A DNA stretch of 64,000 nt, taken from NCBI GenBank assembly GCA_002361355.1, contig DESQ01000030.1, positions 62,001-126,000 on the forward strand, written 5' to 3'. Made by a program: the position numbers and the translations under genes. Positions 16,125 through 24,473 of this stretch are shown here, one piece after another; the first letter of the stretch is position 1; each line of letters opens with the position of its first letter. The notes beneath the pieces were generated by a model. That model was not told where the DNA came from. It searched no databases and saw nothing but the letters and a program-made list of their open reading frames with translations. This stretch comes from Lachnospiraceae bacterium UBA3310. GTDB taxonomy: Bacteria > Bacillota > Clostridia > Lachnospirales > Lachnospiraceae.

Positions 16125-17357
16125 ATGAAGTGCAGAACAGCAGGATATGTAACTGCGGTACTGTTGATTGCCGGTAGTCTGGCAGGGTGTGGGAGCGGTG
16201 CTTCGCAGCCGGACGATTATGTGACGAATGAAGGGTATGAGACAGTGCTGCAAAGTACAGGCATTGACACAGACGATACAGATGCGGCGGGAGAGGAAAG
16301 CGCAGGAGAGGACGCAAATGCCGGAAAAGGAATTGCCAAGGAGGATATTAAGGTGGGCGTTTTGTATATCACCGACCCGGCGGAAGGCAGCGGCTATTCC
16401 TACACCCATGATCTCGGTATACGGGGGATGCAGAGTAACCTGAGTCTGTCGGAGGAACAGATCGTGCGAAAAATTGCGGACGACGGGGATCCGGAAGGGA
16501 CAAAGGCGGCGATCGAGGAGTGCATCTCAGAGGGCTGCAATATTATTTTTACCACAAGCTGGGGGTATATGGAACCCACGGCTGAGTTGGCCGAGAAATA
16601 TCCTGATATCTATTTTTCCCACGGCACGGGCTATCTGTCAAATGGGAAAAATTTTAACAACTATTTTGGACGGATCTATCAGGCAAGATACTTAAGCGGC
16701 ATTGTGGCGGGCATGAACACCAAGAGCAACAGGATCGGTTATGTGGCGGCGCAGGACAGTTCCAATTCCGAGGTGACGGGAGGAATCGACGCGTTTGCCA
16801 TCGGGGCGGCTTCGGTCAATCCGGAGGCGGAAATTTACGTGTCGGTCACGAATAGTTGGTATGATCCTCCGGCGGAGGAGGCGGCTGCGAAAAAGCTCCT
16901 GGATATGGGCTGTGATGTGATGGCGCAGCACTGCGATACGCCGTACCCGCTGACACTGGCGCAGGAGTACGGTGTATACGGGATCGGTTACAATTCCGAT
17001 ATGAGTAAGGAGGTGCCGGACACCTGCCTGTGCAGCGTGATCTGGAACTGGAGCGCTTACTATACGGCGGCGGTTGACTCTGTCATCAAGGGAACATGGA
17101 CGGGGGAAAACTACTACGGCGGCATCGCAGAGGGTCTGGTGCAGATCACACAGCCCGCAGCTTTTTGTGTGGAGGGAACACAGGAGAAAGTCGCAGAAGC
17201 GACGACGGCGCTCTTAAACGGCACGAACAATGTCTTTGACGGTGAGCTTGAAACCAACACGGGCGAGATCATCGGGAGTGCGGGCACAACGTTAGATGAT
17301 GCGACCATCACCGGATCCATCAACTGGTACTACAAAAATGTGACGGTTGTGGATTAG
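16125..17357 (+). CDS. BMP-family (PnrA/Med-like) substrate-binding lipoprotein
   Basis: 410 residues with a lipoprotein signal peptide and lipobox LAGC (cysteine about residue 22), then an acidic linker and the type-1 periplasmic-binding fold typical of basic membrane proteins. Visible family features are DIKVGVLYITDPAEGSGYSYTHDLGIRGM, IIFTTSWGYMEPTAELAEKYPDIYF-type substrate-side segments and the GIGYNSDMS strand. Known members bind nucleosides and feed ABC importers. Here no ATPase or permease is nearby; instead a chemoreceptor gene begins 19 bases downstream. A role as a ligand-binding partner of that chemoreceptor is inference. Confidence 0.88.
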   Translation: MKCRTAGYVTAVLLIAGSLAGCGSGASQPDDYVTNEGYETVLQSTGIDTDDTDAAGEESAGEDANAGKGIAKEDIKVGVLYITDPAEGSGYSYTHDLGIRGMQSNLSLSEEQIVRKIADDGDPEGTKAAIEECISEGCNIIFTTSWGYMEPTAELAEKYPDIYFSHGTGYLSNGKNFNNYFGRIYQARYLSGIVAGMNTKSNRIGYVAAQDSSNSEVTGGIDAFAIGAASVNPEAEIYVSVTNSWYDPPAEEAAAKKLLDMGCDVMAQHCDTPYPLTLAQEYGVYGIGYNSDMSKEVPDTCLCSVIWNWSAYYTAAVDSVIKGTWTGENYYGGIAEGLVQITQPAAFCVEGTQEKVAEATTALLNGTNNVFDGELETNTGEIIGSAGTTLDDATITGSINWYYKNVTVVD

Positions 17358-17376
17358 AGGGGAGGAAACAGGGAAG

Positions 17377-19080
17377 ATGACCATACGGAAAAAATTGCTT
17401 TTATCTGCGTTTCTGCCGATCGGGATTCTCGGTATGATTATTATTTTCATGGCTTCCACTGCTCTTCGCAGTTCCATCATAAGACAGGTGGAAAGTTCCC
17501 TGCGGGGCACGGCGGCGGCTGCGTTGGCTGCTTACGATCAAAATTCCGGGCTTTATCTGGTGGCGGAGAATGGGGATGTCTGGAAGGGCGGCTACAATAT
17601 ATCCCTCTCGGATAAACTTTTGGATACGATCAAGGAAAAGTCTGGTACGGATGTCACCTTTTTCTATGGCGACAAGAGAGTCATGACATCTTTAAAGGAT
17701 GCCAACGGAAACCGTATCCTTGGAAGTCCGGCGGGTAGTAAGATCGTGGAGGAGGTTCTGAATCAGGGGCATGAGTATTTCAGCAGACAGGTGTCCGTGG
17801 ATGGCGAAATGTATTACGGCTACTATGTGCCTGTGTTTCAGGACGGGGACAATACAAAGCCGGTGGGCATGGTCTTCGCGGGTCTGAACCGGGATGAGAC
17901 CGTAAACAGCGTGATGCGCATTGTCTTTTACATGGTGGCAGTGGTTGCACTGATCGCGCTGGCAGGTATGCTGGTGGCGGGACTTGTGTCAAATTCCATT
18001 TCTGTGGCGATCAAGGAAGAGGTCGTCTGTGTGGAGGAACTGGCGAGAGGAAATTTACATGTGCGGCTGAATAAAAAACATTTGGAGCGGAAGGATGAGG
18101 TGGGAGAGCTGACGAGGACCATCGATAAGCTGCAGACAGATCTGCGCAGTATCATCGGCGGCATCAGCGACAGCACCGACCAGTTGATCTCGGCATCCGA
18201 CATGCTGGAACAGACCTCCAAGCAGACCTTCGCCAATATGGGTGATGTGAAACAGTCGGTGGATACCATCACGTCGGGAGCCGTCTCCCAGGCAGAAGAT
18301 ACCCGGAACGCATCGGATACGATCGCTCATATGGGAGAGCTGATCATTGAGACGGGAAGCGAGGCTGCGGCTTTGAATAAGAGCGCGGACACCATGTTGG
18401 AGTCCAGCGATAAAACCGGAAATACCATTGAGGGATTAAAGAGCATCAGCGAGGAGGTTAGAGGGGTGGTCGATATGATCGCCGGGCTTACCAGCCAAAC
18501 CAACGAGTCTGCAAAGACGATCCGCGAGGCGGCAGGGCTGATCACCGACATTGCGGGACAGACGACCATGCTTTCTCTAAACGCCAACATTGAGGCGGCA
18601 AGAGCCGGCGAGGCGGGACGGGGATTTGCAGTGGTGGCGGACGCCATTCAGAAGCTGGCGGAGCAGTCCAACGAAGCGAGCAGCAATATCGACAAAATTG
18701 TAAATACGCTGCTTGTCAATGCGGAGCATGTGGTGGAAGCCATGCAGCACATGCAGGAAGTGGTCGGGAAACAGAACCAATATATTACGGGGACGGAAGA
18801 GTCCGTCCGCGAGGTGATTGAGCAAATACATATCTCCATTCAGAATATCAGAAGCATTGAGGGCAGAACTGAGGATCTGGAGGACGCGAGAAAAGAAATA
18901 ATGGGCATGATTGCCGGTTTGTCCGATATTGCGGAGAGCAATGTGACAAATACGCAGGAAACGGGAAAAGTGATTTCCAATGTGTCTGAGCGTTTCCGGG
19001 AGGTGGAGCATTCCGCGCAGAATCTGAAAGAGACGGCGGATGTGCTGGAGAAGAATATCCGGAATTTCCAGATGGAATAA
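17377..19080 (+). CDS. Methyl-accepting chemotaxis protein with extracytoplasmic Cache-like sensor
   Basis: 567 residues. Span 1 is at about 7-29, then a sensory region of about 150 residues resembling single-Cache domains (VSSL, DVTFFYGDKRVMTSLKD, GHEYFSRQVSVDGEMYYGYYVPVF), span 2 at about 180-204, a HAMP segment and the signalling helices with hub motif GRGFAVVADAIQKLAEQS (about 412-429). The ATG at 17377 follows GGGGAGGAAACAGGGAAG; an upstream in-frame codon at 17347 is within the previous gene. It is probably cotranscribed with the BMP lipoprotein and ends in a strong terminator. No che genes lie in the window. Confidence 0.94.
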   Translation: MTIRKKLLLSAFLPIGILGMIIIFMASTALRSSIIRQVESSLRGTAAAALAAYDQNSGLYLVAENGDVWKGGYNISLSDKLLDTIKEKSGTDVTFFYGDKRVMTSLKDANGNRILGSPAGSKIVEEVLNQGHEYFSRQVSVDGEMYYGYYVPVFQDGDNTKPVGMVFAGLNRDETVNSVMRIVFYMVAVVALIALAGMLVAGLVSNSISVAIKEEVVCVEELARGNLHVRLNKKHLERKDEVGELTRTIDKLQTDLRSIIGGISDSTDQLISASDMLEQTSKQTFANMGDVKQSVDTITSGAVSQAEDTRNASDTIAHMGELIIETGSEAAALNKSADTMLESSDKTGNTIEGLKSISEEVRGVVDMIAGLTSQTNESAKTIREAAGLITDIAGQTTMLSLNANIEAARAGEAGRGFAVVADAIQKLAEQSNEASSNIDKIVNTLLVNAEHVVEAMQHMQEVVGKQNQYITGTEESVREVIEQIHISIQNIRSIEGRTEDLEDARKEIMGMIAGLSDIAESNVTNTQETGKVISNVSERFREVEHSAQNLKETADVLEKNIRNFQME

Positions 19081-19098
19081 AGGTGTGATTAGAAGTTA

Positions 19099-19144
19099 AA
19101 ATCCCCATGGACTACTGCTAAAATACAGCCCATGGGGATTTTTT
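19099..19144. terminator. Terminator between the chemoreceptor and metF (probably bidirectional)
   Basis: AATCCCCATGG pairs with CCATGGGGATT, followed by TTTT on the plus strand; on the minus strand the stem is followed by TTTTAACTT. It separates two convergent genes. Confidence 0.85.
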
Positions 19145-19161
19145 GTGGGGCAATATATGTT

Positions 19162-20016
19162 TTAGGAGATCATGCCACAGATCTCCGTGGTCGTCTTAAG
19201 CTTATTCATGGAGTAAATATGGATACCGTCTACGCCGTTCTTTTTCAGGTCGAGGATCTGGCGCACTGCGTAGTCGATTCCGGCTTTTCGCATTTCCTCC
19301 TTGTCCTCCCCGTAGGTTGCGATCAGATCCGCCAGCTCTTTGGGAACGGAGGAACCGGAGAGGGATACGGTGGTGCCGAGCTGCTTTGCTGTGGTGATGG
19401 GCATGATCCCGGCATGGACGGGAACGTTGATTCCCATGCCGCGCACCTTTTCCATAAAACGATAGAAGCAGGCGTTGTCAAAAAACATCTGGGTAACCAG
19501 AGAGGTGACGCCGGCATCTACCTTTTCTTTCAGATGTCTTAAATCCTCCTCAAAGCTGGGGGCTTCAAAGTGCTTTTCGGGATAGCAGGCGCCGGAGATC
19601 TGTAAATTTGTGTGAGCCTTTAAATGGCGTACCAGATCGGCAGCGTAGAAAAATTCACGGCTGTTAAACTGCTCGTCCGTCATGTGCTGGGGCCTGTCTC
19701 CGCGAAGAGCCAGAACGTGGTTTACGCCTGCGGTCTTCAAAGCCTCGCAGTTTTTCTCAAGATCGGCTTTGGTGAAGCCCACACAGGTGATGTGTGCGAT
19801 GGCGTTGATGCCGAGCTCTTTCTGGATAAAGGAGGCAATCTCGATGGTTTTTCCCGCACGGGAGCCGCCGGCGCCGTAAGTACAGCTTATAAAATCGGGA
19901 TGAAGCTTTGCAGTCTCCTTAAGAAAGCCGAATATGTTGTCAAATTCTTCCTCCTTTTTAGGGGGAAATACCTCGAAGGAGAGGCTTGTCTTTTTCTGTT
20001 CTGTGGTCAATTTCAA
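19162..20016 (-). CDS. metF: 5,10-methylenetetrahydrofolate reductase
   Basis: Interconverts methylene- and methyl-tetrahydrofolate, for methionine synthesis or C1 metabolism. 284 residues. Landmarks are SFEVFPPKKEEEF at the N-terminus, DFISCTYGAGGS, the HITCVGFTK strand, ALRGDRP (flavin/folate region), and the later VTQMFFD. The start is a TTG near an AAAGGATGA site on the minus strand, so it is weak or in competition with an out-of-frame ATG. It stands alone and diverges from the MoxR/VWA pair. I saw no SAM riboswitch in the 123-base gap. Confidence 0.94.
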   Translation of the reverse strand: MKLTTEQKKTSLSFEVFPPKKEEEFDNIFGFLKETAKLHPDFISCTYGAGGSRAGKTIEIASFIQKELGINAIAHITCVGFTKADLEKNCEALKTAGVNHVLALRGDRPQHMTDEQFNSREFFYAADLVRHLKAHTNLQISGACYPEKHFEAPSFEEDLRHLKEKVDAGVTSLVTQMFFDNACFYRFMEKVRGMGINVPVHAGIMPITTAKQLGTTVSLSGSSVPKELADLIATYGEDKEEMRKAGIDYAVRQILDLKKNGVDGIHIYSMNKLKTTTEICGMIS

Positions 20017-20075
20017 TCATCCTTTCTGTATGGTATCCGTATAAATGTCACGGTGGTATATGACGTAAGAATCAC

Positions 20076-20104
20076 TTGCTTTTGTATCTGAAATATCGTA
20101 ACAT
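20076..20104 (+). promoter_or_regulatory. Promoter for the MoxR/VWA pair
   Basis: TTGCTT, 17 bases, TAACAT, ending about 35 bases before the start codon of the ATPase gene. Confidence 0.5.
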
Positions 20105-20139
20105 AAATTTATAACGCACGCAATAGAAAGGAAAGCATT

Positions 20140-20958
20140 ATGGCAAATACAAAATTTGAAAGTACCGCTGATTATGTTGCATCCGAACAGCTTTTGGCAA
20201 GTGTGAATGTGGCGATTGCCCTGCAAAAACCACTTCTGGTAAAGGGTGAGCCGGGCACGGGCAAGACGATGCTGGCGCAGGCGGTTGCAGCTTCTCTCGG
20301 AAAGAAGCTGATTATCTGGAATATCAAATCCACCACGAAAGCGCAGGACGGGCTTTACATGTACGACACGATTCAGAGATTGTACGACGGCCAGTTCGGC
20401 GAGGAGGGCGTGGATGATATTGCCCACTATATCAAGCTGGGTAAGCTGGGAGAGGCGTTTGAGGCGGACGAGCAGGTGATTCTGCTGATCGACGAGATCG
20501 ACAAGGCGGATCTGGAGTTTCCCAACGATCTGCTCTGGGAGCTTGACCAGATGGAATTTTACATTCATGAGACGAAGCGGACGGTCAAAGCGAAGCACAG
20601 ACCCATTGTGATTATCACCTCCAATGCGGAGAAGGAACTGCCGGATGCATTTCTTCGCAGATGTATATTTCACTATATTGATTTCCCGGATCAGGCGCTG
20701 ATGGAGGAGATTGTGAGAACCCATTATCCGGATGTGGAGGAAAAATTATTGAAGGATGCCATGGAGGTGTTCTACTGGATTCGTTCCATGAAAGATATCC
20801 GCAAGAAACCGAGTACTTCGGAACTGATTGACTGGATCAACGCGCTGCAGATAGGCGGCATTCCCACAGACAGGCTGCGGCAGGAACTTCCATTTATCGG
20901 GGTGGTGGTTAAGAAGGATGAAGATCTGGAGACAGTAAAGGGCAAGACGGATTTTTAA
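20140..20958 (+). CDS. MoxR-type AAA+ ATPase
   Basis: 272 residues. Walker A GEPGTGKT lies near residues 36-43, Walker B VILLIDEIDKAD follows near 113, then sensor 1 (IITSNAEKELPDAFLRRC) and the arginine-rich sensor region. It is of the MoxR/RavA type: chaperone-like ATPases that act with a VWA protein in the assembly or activation of other complexes. The gene after it encodes exactly such a VWA protein. No candidate client enzyme is encoded nearby, so the substrate cannot be named. Start ATG follows GAAAGGAAAGCATT. Confidence 0.93.
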   Translation: MANTKFESTADYVASEQLLASVNVAIALQKPLLVKGEPGTGKTMLAQAVAASLGKKLIIWNIKSTTKAQDGLYMYDTIQRLYDGQFGEEGVDDIAHYIKLGKLGEAFEADEQVILLIDEIDKADLEFPNDLLWELDQMEFYIHETKRTVKAKHRPIVIITSNAEKELPDAFLRRCIFHYIDFPDQALMEEIVRTHYPDVEEKLLKDAMEVFYWIRSMKDIRKKPSTSELIDWINALQIGGIPTDRLRQELPFIGVVVKKDEDLETVKGKTDF

Positions 20959-20997
20959 TAACGGATGTTACTCAACTTAAGCCGGTGAGGAAATGAT

Positions 20998-22194
20998 ATG
21001 TTCAGTAAATTTTTTTATACTTTGAAGGACAAGGGGCTGGAAGTGTCTTTGAGCGAGTGGCTGACTTTGCAGGAGGCATTACAGCAGGGACTCTGCCATA
21101 GCAGCCTGACGGAATTTTACTATCTGGCGCGGATGATTCTGGTGAAATCGGAGACGGAATTTGACAAGTTTGACATGGCTTTTGACGAGGTGTTTAAGGG
21201 CGTTATGTCAGAGAATGAGGTGAGCAAGAATATGCTCCGATGGCTGGATAAACCGGAGATGCAGGATGTGTTCGAGGAAATGCGTCATGAGATGAATCAG
21301 GAAGTGGTCACCATGGACAAGGACGATATTGAGAATAAGTTCAAGGACAGACTGCGGGATCAGGATGAGGAGCACAACGGCGGCAGTTTCTGGATCGGCA
21401 CTATGGGTAAGACATCCTTTGGTAATATGGGCGGTAACATGGGCGGCATCCGTGTGGGCGGCAGTACCGGCTACCAGTCCGCTTTTCAGGTGGTGGGTGC
21501 CAGGAAGTACCGCGATTTCAGGAATGACAAAGTACTGGATAACAGACAGTTCCAGATGGCGCTTCGGAAGCTGCGGCAGTTTTCTACGAAGCTGGATATT
21601 CCGGAGACGGAGCTGGATATCAATGGTACGATAGACGCTACCTGTAACAATGGCGGCTGCCTGCAGATTGTGATGGAAAAGCCCCGCAAAAATGCGGTGA
21701 AACTTCTCCTGTTAATGGATTCCGGCGGCACCATGATTCCTTATACGACGCTTTTAAGCGAGTTGTTCCAGTCCGTGCACAAGTCGAACCATTACAAGGA
21801 TGTGAAGACCTATTTTTTCCACAATTGTATTTATTCCAATCTTTATAAGACGCCGGAGTGTGAGAACGGCGAATGGATTGAGACGGAGTGGATGTTCCGT
21901 AATCTGGACAGCGATTACAAGGTAATTATTGTGGGGGATGCGGCTATGGCGCCGGAGGAACTCTATTCCACCACAGGCAATTACAGGGGGCCCAACGGCG
22001 GGCTTTCCGGGATGGACTGGCTGCTGCTCATGAAACGGCATTATAAAAAGATCGTGTGGCTTAATCCTAAGATGGCGCCCGGACATGCACCATGGCGGGA
22101 GGCGGAGACGGCGATCAAGGGTCTTTTTCCGATGTATAAGCTGACGGTGGATGGCCTGAATCAGGCGATGATGAAACTGATGGTAAATAAATAG
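20998..22194 (+). CDS. VWA domain protein (CoxE/YehP-like), MoxR partner
   Basis: 398 residues. The N-terminal half is helical and acidic with a Gly/Asn-rich segment (GKTSFGNMGGNMGGIRVGG, about 139-157). The C-terminal half is a von Willebrand A fold whose MIDAS begins LLLMDSGGTM near residue 238; the third MIDAS serine of the classical D-x-S-x-S is replaced, since it reads D-S-G-G-T, a variant seen in this subfamily. It lies 39 bases after the ATPase gene. MoxR/VWA pairs act together; the target is unknown. Confidence 0.88.
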   Translation: MFSKFFYTLKDKGLEVSLSEWLTLQEALQQGLCHSSLTEFYYLARMILVKSETEFDKFDMAFDEVFKGVMSENEVSKNMLRWLDKPEMQDVFEEMRHEMNQEVVTMDKDDIENKFKDRLRDQDEEHNGGSFWIGTMGKTSFGNMGGNMGGIRVGGSTGYQSAFQVVGARKYRDFRNDKVLDNRQFQMALRKLRQFSTKLDIPETELDINGTIDATCNNGGCLQIVMEKPRKNAVKLLLLMDSGGTMIPYTTLLSELFQSVHKSNHYKDVKTYFFHNCIYSNLYKTPECENGEWIETEWMFRNLDSDYKVIIVGDAAMAPEELYSTTGNYRGPNGGLSGMDWLLLMKRHYKKIVWLNPKMAPGHAPWREAETAIKGLFPMYKLTVDGLNQAMMKLMVNK

Positions 22195-22201
22195 ACCGTG
22201 C

Positions 22202-22236
22202 GCGCATAAGCAGGCATCTCGGATCTGCTTATGCGC
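22202..22236 (+). terminator. Terminator / palindromic repeat G, copy A
   Basis: GCGCATAAGCAG and CTGCTTATGCGC form perfect 12-base arms, followed by ATTGTTTT. It can end the VWA transcript. The same arm sequence bounds the large element at 55061-55182 and appears, cut short, after serA at about 49629, so it also belongs to a repeat family. Confidence 0.65.
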
Positions 22237-22250
22237 ATTGTTTTGCGCAC

Positions 22251-22279
22251 TTGACTTTAACGAGTAAAAGTGCTAAAGT
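22251..22279 (+). promoter_or_regulatory. Promoter of the keto-acid/aryl-acid cluster
   Basis: TTGACT, exactly 17 bases, TAAAGT. It is the only convincing promoter before the seven-gene run that follows and lies about 90 bases before the chosen start of the thioesterase. Confidence 0.7.
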
Positions 22280-22366
22280 GTTGAGTATACTTTTGGTGTG
22301 AAGAGGGATAGCTATAGAGAGAAAAGATTACGGATGCGGCTGTCAGACCGCAGAAAGGGGATTGGT

Positions 22367-22771
22367 ATGGTAGATTTAGAGGAGATCCGGAATCGGTTCA
22401 AAAATGATCATTTTGCTACGGAGGCCACAGGGATTGTCATAGATTCTGCCGAGCCCGGAAAGGCGTCCTGTTCTCTGACGATCGAGAAACGGCATTTAAA
22501 CGAGAATAACGTCCCCATGGGAGGCGCTATTTTTACGTTGGCGGATATTACCTGTGCCGTGGCGGCGAACGGCTATTCCGAGAAGGTGACGGTCAGCCAG
22601 CAGGCATCCATCACCTTTCTTGCTCCGGCAAAAGGAAAACGGCTGCTTGCGGAGGCCGTCTGCCTGAGAGAGGGGCATACCACTGCACTTTACAGTGTGG
22701 ACGTGAAGGACGAGCTTGGCACTTATGTGGCTCATGCCACGGTGAACGCTTATATAGTGGGACATAGATAA
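22367..22771 (+). CDS. PaaI-like hotdog-fold thioesterase
   Basis: 134 residues with the hotdog pattern: HLNENNVPMGGAIFTLADIT carries the Asn/Gly and the catalytic-region acidic residue, followed by QQASITFLAPAKG. Members hydrolyse acyl-CoA, often aryl-acetyl-CoA, and act as a safety valve for CoA. The ATG at 22367 follows AAAGGGGATTGGT; a longer in-frame start at 22298 gives a charged extension unlike the family. It is the first gene of a run leading to iorAB and paaK, and would balance the two CoA-ligases encoded downstream. Substrate is inferred from context only. Confidence 0.85.
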   Translation: MVDLEEIRNRFKNDHFATEATGIVIDSAEPGKASCSLTIEKRHLNENNVPMGGAIFTLADITCAVAANGYSEKVTVSQQASITFLAPAKGKRLLAEAVCLREGHTTALYSVDVKDELGTYVAHATVNAYIVGHR

Positions 22772-22818
22772 ATAACTGTTGTTATATATAGAGAGTACAA
22801 AAAAGGAGGAACCATAGA

Positions 22819-24456
22819 ATGGTAATCACGGAGTTTTTGGAGAGGAACGCCCGCCTCTACGGCTCAGATACGGCGCTTGTGGAGCTGAATCCCACGCAGG
22901 AGCGGGACAGCGCGGTGACATGGCGGGAGGCAAGCCTGATCGAGAGCGCGGGAAACGGTGCGCCCTATCGGAGAGAACTGAGCTGGGCGGATTTTGACAG
23001 ACGTGCCAATCGCTTCGCGAATCTGCTTTTAAGCCGCGGGATGGAACGGGAGACAAAGGTGGGAATTTTGATGATGAACTGCTTGGAATGGCTGCCCATC
23101 TATTTCGGCATTTTGAAGGCAGGCGGCGTGGCAGTGCCCATGAATTTCCGCTATTCTGCAGAGGAGATTAAATACTGTCTGGAGCTTGCGGATGTGGAAG
23201 TGCTGGTTTTCGGGCCCGAGTTTATCGAGCGGATGGATAGTATCGCGGACGATCTGCCGGGCGTGGGGATGATGTTCTTTCCGGGGGAAGGCGGGCCTGA
23301 TTATACGGAGGACTGCCTGAAGCTGATGGGATTTTGCTCTTCCAGTGCGCCGCCGGTGGCGCTGGATGAAAAGGATTATGCAGCCATTTACTTTTCTTCG
23401 GGTACAACAGGGTTTCCGAAGGCGATTTTACATAATCACCGGGCTCTGCGCTCCTCCTGTGAGACGGAGCAGAACCATCACGGACAGACGAAAGATGACG
23501 TGTTTCTCTGCATTCCGCCACTCTATCACACGGGGGCCAAAATGCACTGGTTCGGTTCACTGATTACGGGCAGCAAGGCAGTGTTGCTCCGGGGCGTGAA
23601 ACCGGAATGGATATTGAGGGCGGTCACAGAGGAGAAGTGCACCATTGTGTGGCTTTTAGTGCCTTGGGCGCAGGATCTTCTGGATGCCATCGACTCCGGC
23701 AAGGTGGATATGGAACACTATCTGCTGGAGCAGTGGCGGTTGATGCATATCGGAGCCCAGCCTGTTCCGCCGAGTCTGATTCAGCGTTGGAAAAAGCATT
23801 TTCCGCACCACCAGTATGACACTAATTACGGCCTGAGTGAATCCATAGGCCCCGGCTGTGTGCATCTGGGTGTGGAGAACATACATAAGGTGGGAGCCAT
23901 CGGAAAGCCGGGTTATCACTGGGAGGCAAAGATTGTAAACGAGCAGGGCAAAGAGGTAGCGCAGGGAGATGTGGGGGAACTGATCGTCCATGGCCCCGGC
24001 GTCATGCTCTGCTATTATAAGAATCCGGAGGCGACGGACGAAGTCTTAAAGGATGGCTGGCTCTACACGGGAGATATGGCACGCATGGACGAGGACGGGT
24101 TTATTTATCTGGTGGATCGTAAGAAGGATGTCATTATCTCCGGCGGAGAGAATCTTTATCCGGTACAGATCGAGGACTTCCTGCGTAAGAATGACAAGAT
24201 TAAGGATGTGGCGGTGATCGGCCTGCCGGACAACAGACTTGGCGAGATTGCGGCTGCCATCATAGAAATCAAGGAAAATGAGACCTGCACGGAGGAGGAG
24301 ATCATGGCATTCTGTAAGGAACTTCCCCGTTATAAAAGACCCAGGAAAATTATCTTTGATAAAGTGCCCAGAAATCCTACAGGCAAGATCGAAAAGCCGG
24401 TTCTCAGAGAGCGGTATTGTCACGGCAGTCTGGTGGAGGCACAAATTAAAAACTAA
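22819..24456 (+). CDS. Class I adenylate-forming acyl-CoA synthetase
   Basis: 545 residues of the AMP-binding superfamily. The P-loop-like motif is YFSSGTTGFPKA (about residues 190-201), then the NYGLSES motif, YTGDMARMDEDG, DRKKDVIISGGENLYP and the C-terminal catalytic lysine in PTGKIEK. It activates a carboxylic acid via the adenylate to a CoA ester. The specific acid cannot be read from the sequence, but position between a thioesterase and a symporter gene and close to iorAB and paaK suggests an aryl or branched-chain acid. Start ATG follows AAAAAGGAGGAACCATAGA. Confidence 0.93.
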   Translation: MVITEFLERNARLYGSDTALVELNPTQERDSAVTWREASLIESAGNGAPYRRELSWADFDRRANRFANLLLSRGMERETKVGILMMNCLEWLPIYFGILKAGGVAVPMNFRYSAEEIKYCLELADVEVLVFGPEFIERMDSIADDLPGVGMMFFPGEGGPDYTEDCLKLMGFCSSSAPPVALDEKDYAAIYFSSGTTGFPKAILHNHRALRSSCETEQNHHGQTKDDVFLCIPPLYHTGAKMHWFGSLITGSKAVLLRGVKPEWILRAVTEEKCTIVWLLVPWAQDLLDAIDSGKVDMEHYLLEQWRLMHIGAQPVPPSLIQRWKKHFPHHQYDTNYGLSESIGPGCVHLGVENIHKVGAIGKPGYHWEAKIVNEQGKEVAQGDVGELIVHGPGVMLCYYKNPEATDEVLKDGWLYTGDMARMDEDGFIYLVDRKKDVIISGGENLYPVQIEDFLRKNDKIKDVAVIGLPDNRLGEIAAAIIEIKENETCTEEEIMAFCKELPRYKRPRKIIFDKVPRNPTGKIEKPVLRERYCHGSLVEAQIKN

Positions 24457-24473
24457 GGGAGAAGGTTATAGAG

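Noticed and set aside
15519..16409. 296-codon open frame on the minus strand
   Set aside because: Antisense to gpsA and the start of the lipoprotein gene; no domain match visible, histidine-rich shadow translation.
20017..20139. SAM riboswitch for metF
   Set aside because: The gap is short and none of the SAM-I core elements could be recognised.
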